From NCBI GenBank assembly GCA_948567375.1, contig OX419759.1, forward strand, positions 52,925,493 through 52,989,492: 64,000 nucleotides of DNA, given 5' to 3'. Shown here one piece after another: positions 24,786 through 37,345 of this stretch. The notes below the pieces were generated by a model, which was not told the DNA's origin, made no database searches, and worked only from the letters and a program-made list of their open reading frames with translations. How positions within the stretch are numbered: position 1 is the first letter of the stretch; the number at the start of each line of letters is the position of its first letter. The position numbers and the translations under genes are program-made. The DNA is from Lunularia cruciata. Its lineage: Eukaryota > Streptophyta > Marchantiopsida > Lunulariales > Lunulariaceae.

Positions 24786-26534
24786 AAATGAGTGGGCAGA
24801 TTTGAGTGCAGGTAACGGGGGATCTAACTGGGAATGAGAAGTTCGATCTCAACACAGCACAGAAGTTTCTACAGAGTTTCAGAAGACAGAACAAAGGAGA
24901 GTAAGAGGCGATAATTTCGACCACGACGTTAGTGGAGGAGTCTCCTGCTCACATGTGTCACGGTCCTTAAGGCTCCCGTTTCCATCTGGTATAGCGTCCA
25001 GGAAAAGAGGCTTTGAAGAAGACACTTGGTTAAGTTCTGTGTCATGCATCTCACCAGCATCATGCGACTTAATGACCGAAAGTCATGACCTTCAAACCCG
25101 AGATGCAGGAACGGGATCCAAAACAGAGATCTATGATAACCGAAATTGGGCTCCAGGCATAGGAGACGCTTAACAGAGGATCCCTGGTAGGATGTGTACA
25201 TCCGTAGCGATTCACAGAATTTCAGTTAATGTACATATAGCACACTCTAGTCGTACTCCCGAAGTACTTGCGGAATGAAAATGAACGGGATGCGGTTTTT
25301 TTCCCCTGGGTATGTCCTAGCTCGAGCGATACATCCCACATACAACATCGGAACAACTTGGAACACCCTAGTTCGTTGGCAATGTTCCAGAGTGTCCCAT
25401 TCTTCTAGACGAATAGTGAGCTAGCCCAACTCCTCGACACCTTAGCTCACGGTTATATGTGTTCGCAAGTCACAACTAGCTATAGCAAACCAATTGTTGA
25501 ATGAGATTCAGAATTCTTAATTCAGAATGATTTGTCCGATTTACCGGATCATAAATGGTGCACTGTCAGTGCGACTGCATTATACCCAACATGTTAGTTA
25601 GCTATAGAGACTGCGACATGTATACAAGATACGTATGGATGACTTAGACGAGTCATTCTGGTAGTCCGATGCCAGTTTCTTACGTGATGACCAATGGTAA
25701 TAAAGATCCGATGTCTTTTGATGTCGATTATCGTATCGAGTTTCTGGATTATTTCCGGAGGCACATCTATTATATTGAAATGAATCAGTGGAGGAATGGA
25801 CTTGCTTCTCACCTCCACCTTCAGGCATTGGAGAATCATCCACTTGAGTTCAGGATATGGAATCAGCGGAGTTGCTCTGATCCTGCGTAGAGTTTACACT
25901 CGTACTGGATTGGAGCGGCGCAGATGGTGTGTTCTTGGGTGCTGTGTTTCTCGATTTTCAATCAGAATCATGCCCGCATGAGAGTACACGATACAAAACA
26001 AAGGTGTACGCTGTCCACCGAGATGACGCGATACATAGAATATCAACGAGTCTTTGACGTAGATATCTTTTGATTGCCTCCAGAGAGCTACACTGAAAAA
26101 TATTGGACATGTCTTAAATCTACTCCGCGATTCCTGTAATACAGTACATGGAGTATTCCGGCGGCTGCCATATCTGAATAGGGGTACCTGTTCATATTTG
26201 CAAACAACACTGTGAGACGTTCCATCTGTGAATAGTAATGCACATCTACAGAACTAGAATCATTCTGGATTGTACAACGCCTGATGGATCTCAATTGCAA
26301 GACTATTAGATACCCGATTCATTGAATCGAAGACCACCTTCAGTTTAGAAATGTTCCTCTACAATGATAGTATATCCGATTTGCGGATGTAACTTGTGAC
26401 TTATCCGTCCTGAAATATAAGCAAGAGCTTGCCCTTTTTGTATAAGGTATAAATTTACATAGAAATCATCGAACAAATTATTAACGGAGCTTTAATGATT
26501 GTTCACTCGCTAAAGCTATCACTCCATTCGTTTT

Positions 26535-26554
26535 GCACAATCCTGTCCCATGCC
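26535..26554 (+). other. Single arm of the unit B hairpin
   Basis: The 20-nt sequence GCACAATCCTGTCCCATGCC is the same as the 3' arm of the foldback at 52,732-52,890. The partner arm is missing here, so no hairpin forms. This is the natural counterpart for testing what the hairpin does. Confidence 0.85.
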
Positions 26555-27626
26555 CGTCTTTACTACGAGAACAATGCGGTTCTTCTTTGAAGCACATTGC
26601 TCATGTAGCATAATCTATCTAGTTCACATCTGGTTTGTGGTTCTACAATTGATTAGTCTCTAAATACTTCTCTTTGATGGATGCATAGATGTACATTTCT
26701 ACATCATTATCATTATTCATGCTCTACTAATAGTTCTCTGCTCCATCTACTATGGCTTGTTCTACAGTCTCCTTCTCATTAATAATCCTTGAAGTCTCTT
26801 TGATTTGAAGACAATCATCATCTTGCATTTCCAAATCAACAAATTCTCCCTGTTGAATCAACTAATGTATATTATGTCTCCTTGTCCCCATTGTGTTCCA
26901 ATTTACACTTGGATTTTAAAAATCTCTTCTAGTATCTCAGTGCTCTGCATTTCTACACCAAGAAAAAGCTTATATCACTCTTGATGCATTGCAAAATGTG
27001 TATCCATACCTATCAAACACTTTTATAAATACCGATGCAAATCTAGTTGCATGAAGTGAAAAATGGAAGACCTTTATGCTAGTATGCACGTTCTAAGTTA
27101 ATGAAAATTTTGAGAGTGTTGCTTGGCCTTACTTCTCCAGATTACTACTCTCCCGTCTCGCTGCTCAAGCTTTTTTGACTAGGCTTCAAACATCTTGATG
27201 AAATAAACGACTTACTCAAAGGTACGACTTAACTACTCTAATTAATTGAATATAAGGTGTTATCTATAAACTCTCACACCTCTAACATAGGTACATGTAT
27301 ATCAATGCATACGTACTTCTCTCTTAAAAGTATTTTCAATAATTCAATCTAAGGGATTTGGGGGTAATGTAAAAAAGCAGTAACTATTTGTACAGTAAGT
27401 GAGGAAAAATTTTATGAACGTGATGAGAGTATGCGATAAGGGATATTTTATGTTACCCACACTACATCCACCCTTACTAGATCAGAAGAAGAAAGATGAT
27501 TAGTGATATTTGATGGTAGGCTGAGGCTTACCGATGGGTTTCTAAGCTTTAGTTAGAAAGAGATAATGAATATTCCACAAGTTAATACTCTTCCACCTCT
27601 AAAATGATTAATTATATTATAATTAC

Positions 27627-27690
27627 CTCTAACTAATCTAACTCGGAAACATCAACTCTAACTAATCTAACGCGGAAACATCAACCCACC
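27627..27690. repeat. Short tandem repeat, about 31-bp period, two copies
   Basis: The text CTCTAACTAATCTAAC followed by a CGGAAACATCAA block appears twice in a row. Unit B has the same pair at about 53,974-54,033, so it predates the segmental duplication. Confidence 0.8.
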
Positions 27691-27998
27691 ATTGAAATAG
27701 AAATTTCTTCCAAACACTGCAGCCTGGACTATAAACGTGTAAATTTCTTTTTCGTATTCGTACTATTCATATATGTAAAAGTTTTTTTTACAATACCCTA
27801 ACAGAAAACTTGCGGGCAGTGATTCGGGGTCCCATCAGAAATTCGTAAATTTCCCATTTGAATCCCCCAATGTCCATTAAAACATGAAACTTGTGTCACC
27901 GTCCACGGAGCGATCCTCAGGTAATCACCGGGGCTTCGCTCCCAATCACGCTGGGGAAGGGCCTCCAAATCTCCCTCCAAATCTCCGTGGGGGCGGAG

Positions 27999-28116
27999 TC
28001 TCTTGTGAGAAAGTTCACGTTGACCACAGTGGCCACGGTTACCTTGAGGCCCAGATGGACTTCGTGGTTAACAACAACAACCCGGTTGCCTTCGGTCAGC
28101 AACATAGTAAGCCTCA
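27999..28116. other. GC-rich filler-like segment at the peroxidase A breakpoint
   Basis: About 118 bp of clearly more GC-rich DNA occupies the place where unit B has about 2.4 kb (54,262-56,645) with peroxidase exons 3-4. No copy occurs elsewhere in the window. It is open on both strands for its whole length (for example minus strand NRVVVVNHEVHLGLKVTVAT), so it may be a piece of some coding exon inserted during repair. I cannot name the source. Confidence 0.5.
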
Positions 28117-28432
28117 TCTTCTGTTCTGATGTCGGTTTCGAGTTCTGATAGTTCTGCATGGAACTTTGAACATCTATCTTCAACGGCAATGGTAGCGTCT
28201 TCACGTCGCAAGGATGAAATAATCAAATTTTGTTTTTGTGGTAATAGATTATCAATAGCTATAACTAGTCCTTTATGTAAGCTATCTTAAAGCTTACATA
28301 ATGTCTATAGCTTATCATGGTCAGGCATAATCACTTGAAACTGTGGTCCTTGCTTGTGTCCTATTTTGCTTTCATCTTTGTACGTGGCACCAGTAGATGT
28401 CCAGGCAGCAATTTCAGAATGTACTCACTCAC

Positions 28433-29028
28433 CTTGGCAGTTGCGTCTCGTGCTACCAAAGCCAAAATGTCAGCACATGATACCACACCAGGACATTCAC
28501 ACTCGAGCTTCATTTTGATCTCATCAATCTTCTCGAAACCTCTTAAAGACCCTTTGTTTAGTAGAGCATCCTTTTCGGCTACCATATCTTGGGTTGAGTT
28601 GAGAAGCACGGATCCATCACAACCCTGTATATTCACATATTGCAAATCTCGCCACAAAACTGGCACTTTCAAGTTTCCTGCACAAGCTTAACTGTTCTCG
28701 ACATAGTACACAAATTTTGCTTGGCATAAAGATTCGGACTAGAAACCTTTTCAAATTTTGGGAACAAATTTGGAATGGATTATAGAAAATAGTGACTTAC
28801 TCCAACGAAGCAGTCATGGAAATGCAAACGCATAAGACCTGCAGCCAATCCCCAATCTGCCTCGACAATTGCATCTACCTGTTGCTTCACTACGGTTGTC
28901 ACCTGTGGACAGGTAGTCTTATAGAAATCCACAGAAAGTTCGGCATTTGAAACTACTGCTGCTACTCCCAGCAGAAACATCATCACGCTTATTGCCAAGT
29001 ACGACAGTGTCGACTGTGAGAATGCCAT
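28433..29028 (-). pseudogene. Class III peroxidase, copy A: exons 1-2 only, 3' truncated
   Basis: Secreted plant haem peroxidase (EC 1.11.1.7 family) acting in the wall or apoplast on phenolics with H2O2. Exon 1 is 28,801-29,028 (76 codons). It has an N-terminal hydrophobic signal segment, then ELSVDFYKTTCP and the distal haem motif RLHFHDCF (catalytic Arg and His), ending at a GTAAGT donor. Exon 2 is 28,433-28,624 (64 codons) after an ATACAG acceptor; it begins GCDGSVLL (calcium site) and holds SLRGFEKID and [12 protein letters not shown], ending at a GTGAGT donor. Both junctions are in phase 0. Exons 3-4, with the proximal haem His, are absent; the DNA runs into the filler at 27,999-28,116. 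Without splicing the frame ends shortly after exon 2. At best it yields an inactive fragment. Confidence 0.88.
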
Positions 29029-31085
29029 TGTCGAGACCTTGTTTGCTAGTGTCTTCTGATCTCTCGTCTAATTCCTGTATCGACGTAAGATTCGTGATCC
29101 CTTACCTAGCCAAAGGTAGTTCGACCCCCGCAAATGGTCAAAACCACCTTTCTGCACAATTATAAAAAGAGCGCGTGAGGAATAGCAAGAACAAATTTGA
29201 ATAACGAATCTGAAGTTGATGAGTGTGATTCAATTTAGGTGATGTCATGTATATGCACTTAGACCTATTGGCAAGACCTAGTTCAAACATGTAAACACCA
29301 AGGAAAAACTTCACTTACGTGCAAAGGTGAAGGGTGTGGAGAAGAACTCTCGACTTGTGAGTTGTGATCTGTGATAGCCCATCATTTATACGTCATTTGG
29401 GCGACCTGAAGACTGCAACAGCCTTGTCTTTTCTCCCATACCTTCGTGGTCTGTGTTAGGCATGATCTATCGGAATAAATGTTGACGAACCAGGAACGCA
29501 TAATTTTAATGTTAGACTAAGATTTAGAAGGATTCTTGGCATGGAATGAGGCACCGGGGTGGATTCGATCACTGTTGTGAAGCACTCCTGTAGATTTTGC
29601 ATAGTTGCAGCTGAGGTGATAGATTGTTTTGGGTGGCAAGGATGACAGTAAATACTCCTAAGGAGTAAAACCCGCATAAGATTTCCTAGATATTCTATGG
29701 ATGACCAGCCATCTAGTCAGAAACAAACAAGCTTTAGTAGGGAACGGGAAACCTTGTATAGTATCTGAGGTCATCCTCAACCGTCGTCGTAGTAACTTCA
29801 ACTTACTCATTTATGATGAAGAAGTAGCATCCGCAGGATCCCGTCAGTTCCGTGTTCACGCACTTTAACTCAACAAGCTAACTGAAGTTTCTTATTTATT
29901 GTTCCAAACTCGATGATAAGGTAAATTTACCGAATTTGGGCAAACTAGTCGTTATCTCACAGAATGTAACTCGATTGTACCTGACGCTCGACGATGAGAT
30001 GGTAAAACTTGCACTTCGGATGTAGGCTCTCACTGAGTCTGCATCCACTGGCACCTGGAACAGATTACAGATTCACCTTGTAGGGGGATCCTTGAAGCCG
30101 TTCACAGGTCTATCAGGGCTATTCGGATAGTGTGTATATTAGTCTAGAGTAGAAATCTGGTTCCTTTGAGAAAGGCACATGGACCGGGAACTCATGTTCT
30201 GTCTGCGGAATTTCTGGAGTTTACAAATTCCTCTCTGGTGGTAGAAGAAACCTCTATTCTGGCAAGGCTTTGGTGTAGCTCGTCATTACGCTCTCAAAAC
30301 AATTAATATCCTGTGAGACGGATAAAATATGATGAGGTTTGGAGAGTGGAACGAACTTAGGCTCTGCTGTTAACCCTTTGAGTTAGAATTCGGACACCTT
30401 GACGTTGCGAAGTAGTCTCAGCAACTGTACAAATTCACCTTCATCCGTTAGAGAAAACAAAATCTTTGACTGATCCGGAAATTTATAAATATTGAACTAT
30501 ACCACCCACATTTCAATAACCAAGAAACAACTAAACGGATGATGTATACAGCGTCAAACCCATAGTTTAGGGACATATATTATTTCGAGAACTTTGGATA
30601 GTATATCTGATTTTTGTGTTCTTATTTACTCAATGACCACTTCCAAAACAATTCAAAGATATAAATTTTGTTTCGCTCCATCATGAAATAATTACATAAA
30701 TAAATTGAAGCAAGTGTTAGAATATTCTAATTCTATATATATATATATATATATAAAATAACAAAAATAATTTTTGTACATTTTAATGTAATCGCTTCCA
30801 ATATGTACAAAATGTACAAATTATTGTTGATGCAAGAACCCTGTAGAAGAGTTGCTTTGTATTAAATTCTGCTTTTTTGTATGTTAAAGATTTTTAAGAT
30901 GGTTCTGAAATTTTAATAGATTAAAATAAACGAAAATAGAAAATAGTTATTTCATAATATTATTTTTATTTTAATATTTAAATTTAATTAACATAATTTT
31001 ATTTAATTCCAATTTATAGTTTCTTTTGGTGCAAATCCAATCACCTTAAGTTTGGATAGAAAACCATTTCTAGTGGTGTATTGCA
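29029..31085. repeat. Duplicated peroxidase 5' flank, unit A
   Basis: It matches 57,461-59,095. This is the upstream side of the minus-strand peroxidase gene, so promoter and 5' UTR lie in its first part. Unit A keeps about 540 bp (roughly 29,957-30,498) that unit B has lost. From 30,480 onward it is very AT-rich. No other gene is seen. Confidence 0.65.
30734..30755. repeat. Short (TA)n microsatellite
   Basis: About 11 TA units. The equivalent site in unit B (58,627-58,703) is about 77 bp long, so the two copies have diverged in repeat length. Confidence 0.95.
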
Positions 31086-31089
31086 ATGG

Positions 31090-33600
31090 CACTTACCTCT
31101 AACAGCACTTGCTGCTAAGGGCGGGTACCTACAAGATAACCAATGCCACTCTGCGGGCAAGTGTGGCACTAGAGAAAGTGGGATGTAAAAAGCTGACTTT
31201 TGTTATGTGGGAGAGTGACTTTGCCCAAGGAAAACATGCAAAGGCCTTTTCCTACTTAATGGCAAGTGCCTACTTGCTTTGTAACCAGGATCTAGGTGTA
31301 TAAACTAAAGTGCCTAGCCTTTAGTGGGGCCTATAGCCTAGCTTATTTGGACTTAGTTTCTCTTACCATATGTGTCCAAATAAGGAGTGGTTTCATGAAT
31401 ACAAACCATTCAATGGAAGATCTATGATAATGGGGAACAACATGGCTTGTAAAGCTATTGGCATTGGTGCAATACGAAGATGTTTGATGGTGTTTCAAGG
31501 ACTCTTGTTGATGTGAGGCATGTTCTTGAGTTAAGGAAGAATTTGGTATCACTAGGCACTTTGGAGTCAAATGGTTGGAGGTGGGGAGCAGAAAATAGAA
31601 TACTCAAGGTAACAAAGGAGCACTGGTTGCAATGAAGAGCAAGAAGATAGGAAATCTTTATGAGCTATGTTGGAGTTGCTTATGAGCTTTATGAGTTATG
31701 TTTGGAGATTAAGGGTTACCAAAGGAGTGGCAATTACTATTTATGAAAAAGAAGATCCCAAAGATGTCACTCACTTATGGCACCTCTGTTTCCATCATAT
31801 GAATGAAAGGGGTCTAAGTGCACTGTCCAAGCAACAACTTTTGAAGGCTCTTAGAAATTGTAAGCTAAAATTCTATGAGCATTGTGTAACAAGAAAGCAA
31901 TGGAGGGTAAGCTTTTCCATAAGAGTTCATTGCACAAAGAAAATATTAGACTATGTGTATTCCAATTTTTGGTGCCCTACACCTATAGCTTCAGAATCTA
32001 GAGCATTATATTTTGTATCTTTGGTTGATGATTACTCTAGGAGAGTATAGATCTACACCATGAAGCAAACATTAGAGGTCTTTTCTATCTTTAAACAATG
32101 GAAGGTGATGATGGAAAAACAAACCGGAAGGAAAGTCAGGTATTTGAGATCTGATAATGGTGGAGAATACAAACCTGGAGAGTTTGAAAGATATTGTAAG
32201 AGTGAATGTATATTTCATCACTTGACCATATTAGGTACCCCTCGACAAAATGGAGTGGCAGAGCAGATGAATCATACACTCTCAGAGAATTCAAGAAGTA
32301 TGTTAAGCAACACTAGATTGGGGAAGAGCTTTTGTGCATAAGCTATCAATATGGCTTGTCATTTGGTAAACATTTCTCCTTCAGCCACTATTGAGTGCAA
32401 GACACCTATGGAATAATGCACAGGTTGGCATGTTGATTATGCTTCACTTTGAGTGTTTGGATGCATAGCTTATGTTCATATTTTACAAGACCAAAGGACA
32501 AAGTTAGATCCCAAATATAGAAAATGTATATTCTTGGGATATGAGATGTATACAAAGGGATATAGATTATTGGATCCAAAAAGGTGTTGCCTTGTTCTGA
32601 GGAGGAATGTAGTTTTTTATGAGACTCACATGATGGAGAAAATTAAGAGTGTAAAAAATGGCATTATGCAATGGATGAGGAGATGAAGTCTTTGGCCAAA
32701 ATACAAACTTAGAGGCTTGAAAAATAGTTTATACAAAAGAGAGCAATTAGTTGCAGATGGATATTTTGGAAGAAGGGGGGATGTCCAAATCCGGGGAAGA
32801 TCAAACAGAGCAATGCTTGTAGCAAAGGATTATAGCCAAAAGAAGATATTGACTTCAATGAGATTTTTTCACCAAAGGTACAAACTTCTTCAATTCATGT
32901 ATTGTTGGTAAAAGTTGTGTTGCATAACTTGGAGTTGGATCAACTAGTGTTACAACTGGTTTCTTACATCAAGAATTTGAGGAGAGACTTATATGCATCA
33001 ACCTGAAGGTTTTGTGGTACCAAGGAATGAAAACCTAGTTTGCAAGTTATAAAAGTCTTTATATGCACTGAGACTTTGGTACATGAAATTTGCTGCTTTC
33101 GTGTTGAAGCATGGATATAACAGAAGTGAGTCAGATTGTTAAGTGTACCTCAAGAAGCTACATGTACCAAGAGTATTTGATTTAATCATTTTGGTACTAT
33201 ATATGGATAATGTTTTGATTGCCATGGAGGATATGGTTGAGGTGGAGGAATTGAAAGCAAACCTTGGTAAGGAGTTTGATATGAAGGACTTGTGTTCTTC
33301 AAAGATGGTGCTTGGGATTGAAATCCACCGGGACAAGAGCAAAGGAAAGTTATGGATATCTCAAAGGAGATATTTGGAAAAGTTACTTGCTCATTTTGGC
33401 ATGGAGAATGCAAAACCAGTGAGCACTCCAATGGCAAGTCATTTCAAGATATAGTCGGAGCAATGTCCATCAAATGAGGAGGAGAGAAAAATAACATCCA
33501 ATAATCCTTAGGAGTGCTATTGGGAGTTTAATTTTGCTATGGTGAGTACATACATGGCAAATCTATGGTGAGTATAAACATGGCAAAGAGCCTAAAAGAG
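31090..33600 (+). pseudogene. Ty1/copia remnant: protease, integrase, reverse transcriptase
   Basis: Plus-strand domains in copia order. There is a degraded protease (31,345 on, text matching YHMCPNKEWF with a frameshift at the DSG site). The GAG-pre-integrase/zinc region follows (HLWHLCFHHMNERG, 31,770; CVTRKQWRVSF, 31,885, with the first Cys of the CxxC pair changed to Tyr). The integrase core comes next (VDDYSR near 32,020; LRSDNGGEY near 32,145; QNGVAEQMN near 32,250), then RT pieces (MHQPEGFVVP, 32,995; VLYMDNVLIA, 33,197; KPVSTPMASH, 33,413). The first catalytic Asp of integrase is Asn (SNFWCP) and YVDD is YMDN. Many stops. The 200 bases before the protease are shared with 62,010 and are unidentified. 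The RNase H end is deleted; 33,480-33,745 is degraded. Confidence 0.88.
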
Positions 33601-33744
33601 AATAAAAAGTAGTCGTCAAAGAAATTGAACTATCAAAAGGACATTCAAAGAATTGTAAACCGTGTAGGCTATGGGCTGTGGATGTTCACAGTTATGGTAA
33701 ACAGGATATAAGTTCACATCCACCATAGTCAATTGCACAAACAA

Positions 33745-36178
33745 GAGAAAGAGAAACATGCGATGCAAATTTGCAAATGTTATACTGCAGTTATAGAGTT
33801 ATATTTCAGATTTGTCACTGCTCCCTGCCTCACAATGGGAAATTTTCTCAATATAGAATTTTATCTCCTTGTGGCTTTTCCCTTTTCCTTTTACCCTACC
33901 CTAAGACACTCAATAAACACTGCCAAATGTTTTTTTGACGTTTCCTTCTTGTCTTTTGCCTTTTTCTTTGCAGCTTTGAACTTCACTTTTGTGGCAAGTA
34001 TCTTCCACTGTGACTCCTCCTTTGCTCCAATTTTCTTCGATGCAATATCTTCTAGCTTTTTTGTGTTTTTAAGTCTTCAATTTCTTCCCTTTGTGCTAGG
34101 CTAGTGGCCTCAATTTTGGCTAGTCTTATCCTTTTCTTGTATCCATTACCTCCTTTCCCATATTGCCATGGTTAGCAAAATAATGTGCAAATTCAAATGC
34201 AAATGCTGCATGTTTTCCAACACTTCTTGACATTTTCCTCCTCTTCCAAAAATCACTCTCAGCTTCCTTCACCCCTCGCCTTAAATTATTCTTCTTTGTG
34301 GATATCAGATTTTGCTCCTCAGTGGGTCTACCTCTCCTAGATGAATTACCGTTTACTTCATCATCAAATCATTAATTGGATCTCCATGGAATTGAAACAG
34401 CAATGAGTTTTCAAACTCAAAGGGAGTCATATTTTCATCCTCTAGCTCATCTACCATCGATATGGCATGGCTAGTGTCCTTTGGCTTCCTACTTGGATAC
34501 AAGGAACTGAAAGCTTATATGGATTATTGTAAGATGTGAAGCAATCCTCATCTCTAAAAAACTCCCAAGAAACAACAAAGCCTCCAAACTCCAAGACTCC
34601 TACTTCATCTTCTTATTGCAAGCTTGAAAAATCATCAACAAAGCTATCCTCTCCAACACTTGTATTTGCATCTACATCAACATTGGTACTCTTGTTCTCA
34701 ATTCCCATGGTAATTTCAACAATATCATTCTCATCTCCAAGACCTTATTTAAAACTGAGGGAGGGAATATATTTCCTTTTCCCCCAAACATGATATCCAT
34801 TGGTAGTAATGAGGACAACAACAATTCAATTTATTGTCAATGACCAACCCTCATTTGATTTCCATTTCAGTGATCTCTCCCCTATGCACTTCTTCCTCTA
34901 GTCTCTGGCACATTTCTTGATTAATTTTGCACCCTTCATAGTCCTGGGAAACCCAATACCTAAAGTCATCAAATGATTGGCATAAACAAGAATGTTGTGC
35001 TTTTTTGCTTCCCATCATCTCCCCTATGTATCTGGCAAAAGAGATCTAAGTCCTTCATGTAGTCAAGAAGTTGCATATAGTGATGATGAACCATACAAAA
35101 CAAATCATCAATTTCTGCTGTTTCTTTGGTAATTGGAAAAAATTTGCTTGTGGCTTGAGGAATTTTATCTACATTTCCTCTTACATCTCATCATAGGAGA
35201 AGGCACGTTCCTTGGAGGATTTAATAGAGGAAGCATATTAAGAGGACAATGCATACAAAAACTAGTTATTTATGGGAGGAGGACGCACAACTAATACCAT
35301 TCTAAAAAGACTTAGGAATCTCAGGTTTGGACTAACATTTTAAGGAATTTGGACAATATGATGGACAAGAAGGTGCACTCAGTGATAAAGATTCAGTGTG
35401 ACCTAGACTGTTTTCTAAAAGTGTACATGTGATTGGAGGAGCTAAAAAAAGATTGGACCATAAATAATCATCTATGAATTACTATCTTTAGTTGAACCAA
35501 TTCTATGCAATCAAAGTATCAAGATTAAAATCTGCAAAGTTGCCACACATATGCACAAAATCAGCAACAAGAACATCCTTAATTTCTTCATATGCCGCCC
35601 AAAGGTGTCTCTATTCTTTGAACATGGATGATTGCAAATTGAACCTGGAGCTGTGGAGAAAACTTCTTTGACTTCTAAATTTCAATTTCAATTTCACCTT
35701 CAAAGTGTGCTTGAAAGAGGAAAAAGTATATAATGAAAGGGTAAAGGAATCTTCAAATTTTGAAATTCAAAAGTGGGAAACCAAAGCATCCTATTCTTCC
35801 ACATGACAATTTTTATATTTGGGACCAGTAAACCCATACCCCCTAACTTCCATGTGTCCATTATTTACTAAACCATGTGTAATATTTGAATTCATTCTTA
35901 GCTTTGTATGCATGACTCTTAAATCCCCTTTTTCTGCATAATCCTTCTCTATTTTTGTCTCGCACAAACAAGAACGTCTCATACCACCGTAATGCATTTC
36001 TATGGATGGTACTGGAATTTTTTGTGCCCTATTTGTGGGACACCCTAGCTTCTTTTTTCAGAACCAGCCTAACTGCAGTTATTTTCTATAATTTTTTCAA
36101 CAAAAACATCCTATTGTTCCACTACGGGTTAATTTGTATTTTTACACTACTCTCTATAACTATCAACAACTTTCACTA
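33745..36178. repeat. R segment, copy 2
   Basis: It matches 16,430-18,890. It is cut at its right end (…CAACTTTCAC at 36,178) by the start of alpha copy 5. The minus-strand ORF text is more broken here. The copy lacks the AT microsatellite seen in copy 1. Confidence 0.75.
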
Positions 36179-36179
36179 T

Positions 36180-37345
36180 TAAAAGGGTTGGAGAGTAGAA
36201 ATAGTGTTTATAGAGCTAAGCTCAAGAAATGTTAGGGTTTTTGATCTATCTCAAATCAGATCTGGTCAATTGAAGTTGGAGCTATCCAAAGTGAGATGTT
36301 GGAGATGAGATGCTTATGATGTTTAAAACTTTGGCCACTTCTTAATTTATAGTTGGAATTATCTCATAAAAGTTTTTAGTATTGTTGGTAGTTAGGGCTT
36401 GTACTTATATACAAAGGTTTCATAGGAATAACTCAAATTGATAATTTAGTATCTTGGATCAAGCATACTTGGGTCTAAGTAGCTCAAAAGTTAACCCAAT
36501 TCAAGAATTGATTCATATCTAGGGTTGGGGTTAGATAAGGCTTGGTAGAGCATTTCATACGCTTGGTAGAGCATTTTTATCTCCTATCATGATTGAGTGT
36601 CAATTCTCCTATTTATGTGATTATGATTGAGTATTTTAGATTGCTACAATATATTTCAGTATTTATTGTTTTTATGATCTAGAAATATGTGGATAGTTAG
36701 TTACCAAGAACCAAGTGCAAACTCTAAACCAAGGATTTTAAAATCAAGTTGGATATTATAGAAAAAGAGTCAAAGTTTAAGAGCTTGTCAAGGGAGCTAT
36801 AATGATCACATTGTGGCTTATTTTATATAATTGGAAAGCTTATCTTATAGGGTTTCCATTATATTCTAGAGCTTTTGAATCCAAGTCACAAATAGAAAGT
36901 AACATCCATATGATTTACATGGGATTTTCCCATTATAAAGACTTAGAAGTTTCCCATTTAGATTAGTAATTGGTTCAAATTTAAAATATAGATAGGAGGA
37001 AGCTTGGAGTACAAGTTGAAATTGGCTTGAAGACAGAGCACAAAGGCTCTGAATCTCATTTCCAACAAAAGCAAGGAGAGTTCTTGTTGAATTCTTGTGA
37101 TTGGATATTCTCCATGCTTGCATGCTTGTTTGTACACCTAGTTGGTTGGATTGGTATGGGAGCATTGCACTTAGGTTTTTTCCTTGGAGAAATGCTGTTT
37201 ATTTCTCCTTGGTAATGCTAGAGTGATGACCAATAGACTAGGAGTGCATGCTATGAGAATAAGCTAGGTTACACTTTACTACACTACTTGATAGCAAGAA
37301 TACCAAAACCTAGAGTGAAGAGTTTTCTTGGTTGGGTTCCATGCA
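36180..37345. repeat. Alpha repeat, copy 5 (left-truncated)
   Basis: It matches 8,165-9,300. It starts in the middle of the repeat, joined directly to the R segment at 36,178-36,181. This marks the left border of the block shared with 8,165-11,150. Confidence 0.7.

Larger units (their letters stand above)
24786..27998. repeat. Duplicated interval between LBD and peroxidase, unit A
   Basis: It matches 50,129-54,261. Shared short ORFs (for example plus-strand 25,669-25,890) are interrupted in the sister copy (an in-frame stop near 51,771), so I do not call them genes. Unit A lacks about 620 bp present at 50,515-51,137, about 235 bp at 52,207-52,441 and about 66 bp at 52,737-52,802. From 26,640 to 27,700 the DNA is AT-rich and featureless. 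The three prime UTR of LBD presumably lies in the first few hundred bases. Confidence 0.6.
15440..31085. repeat. Segmental duplication, unit A
   Basis: The order is copia remnant, R segment, beta, alpha, short leader scrap, LBD gene, peroxidase exons, flank. The same order with high identity is found from 31,090 to 62,005. Unit A is the shorter copy. Relative to unit B it lacks most of the leader/gag block (junction near 22,075), about 620 bp downstream of LBD (junction near 25,171), about 66 bp near 26,519, about 2.4 kb including peroxidase exons 3-4 (junction 27,998-28,117), and about 2.9 kb near 31,085. Confidence 0.85.

Noticed and set aside
25669-25890. Plus-strand ORF of 73 codons downstream of LBD
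   Set aside because: The sister copy has an in-frame stop, and no family is recognisable.
29157-29170. TATA box for the peroxidase gene
   Set aside because: TATAAAAAG reads in the plus direction, while the gene is on the minus strand; on that strand only a weak TATAAT remains.
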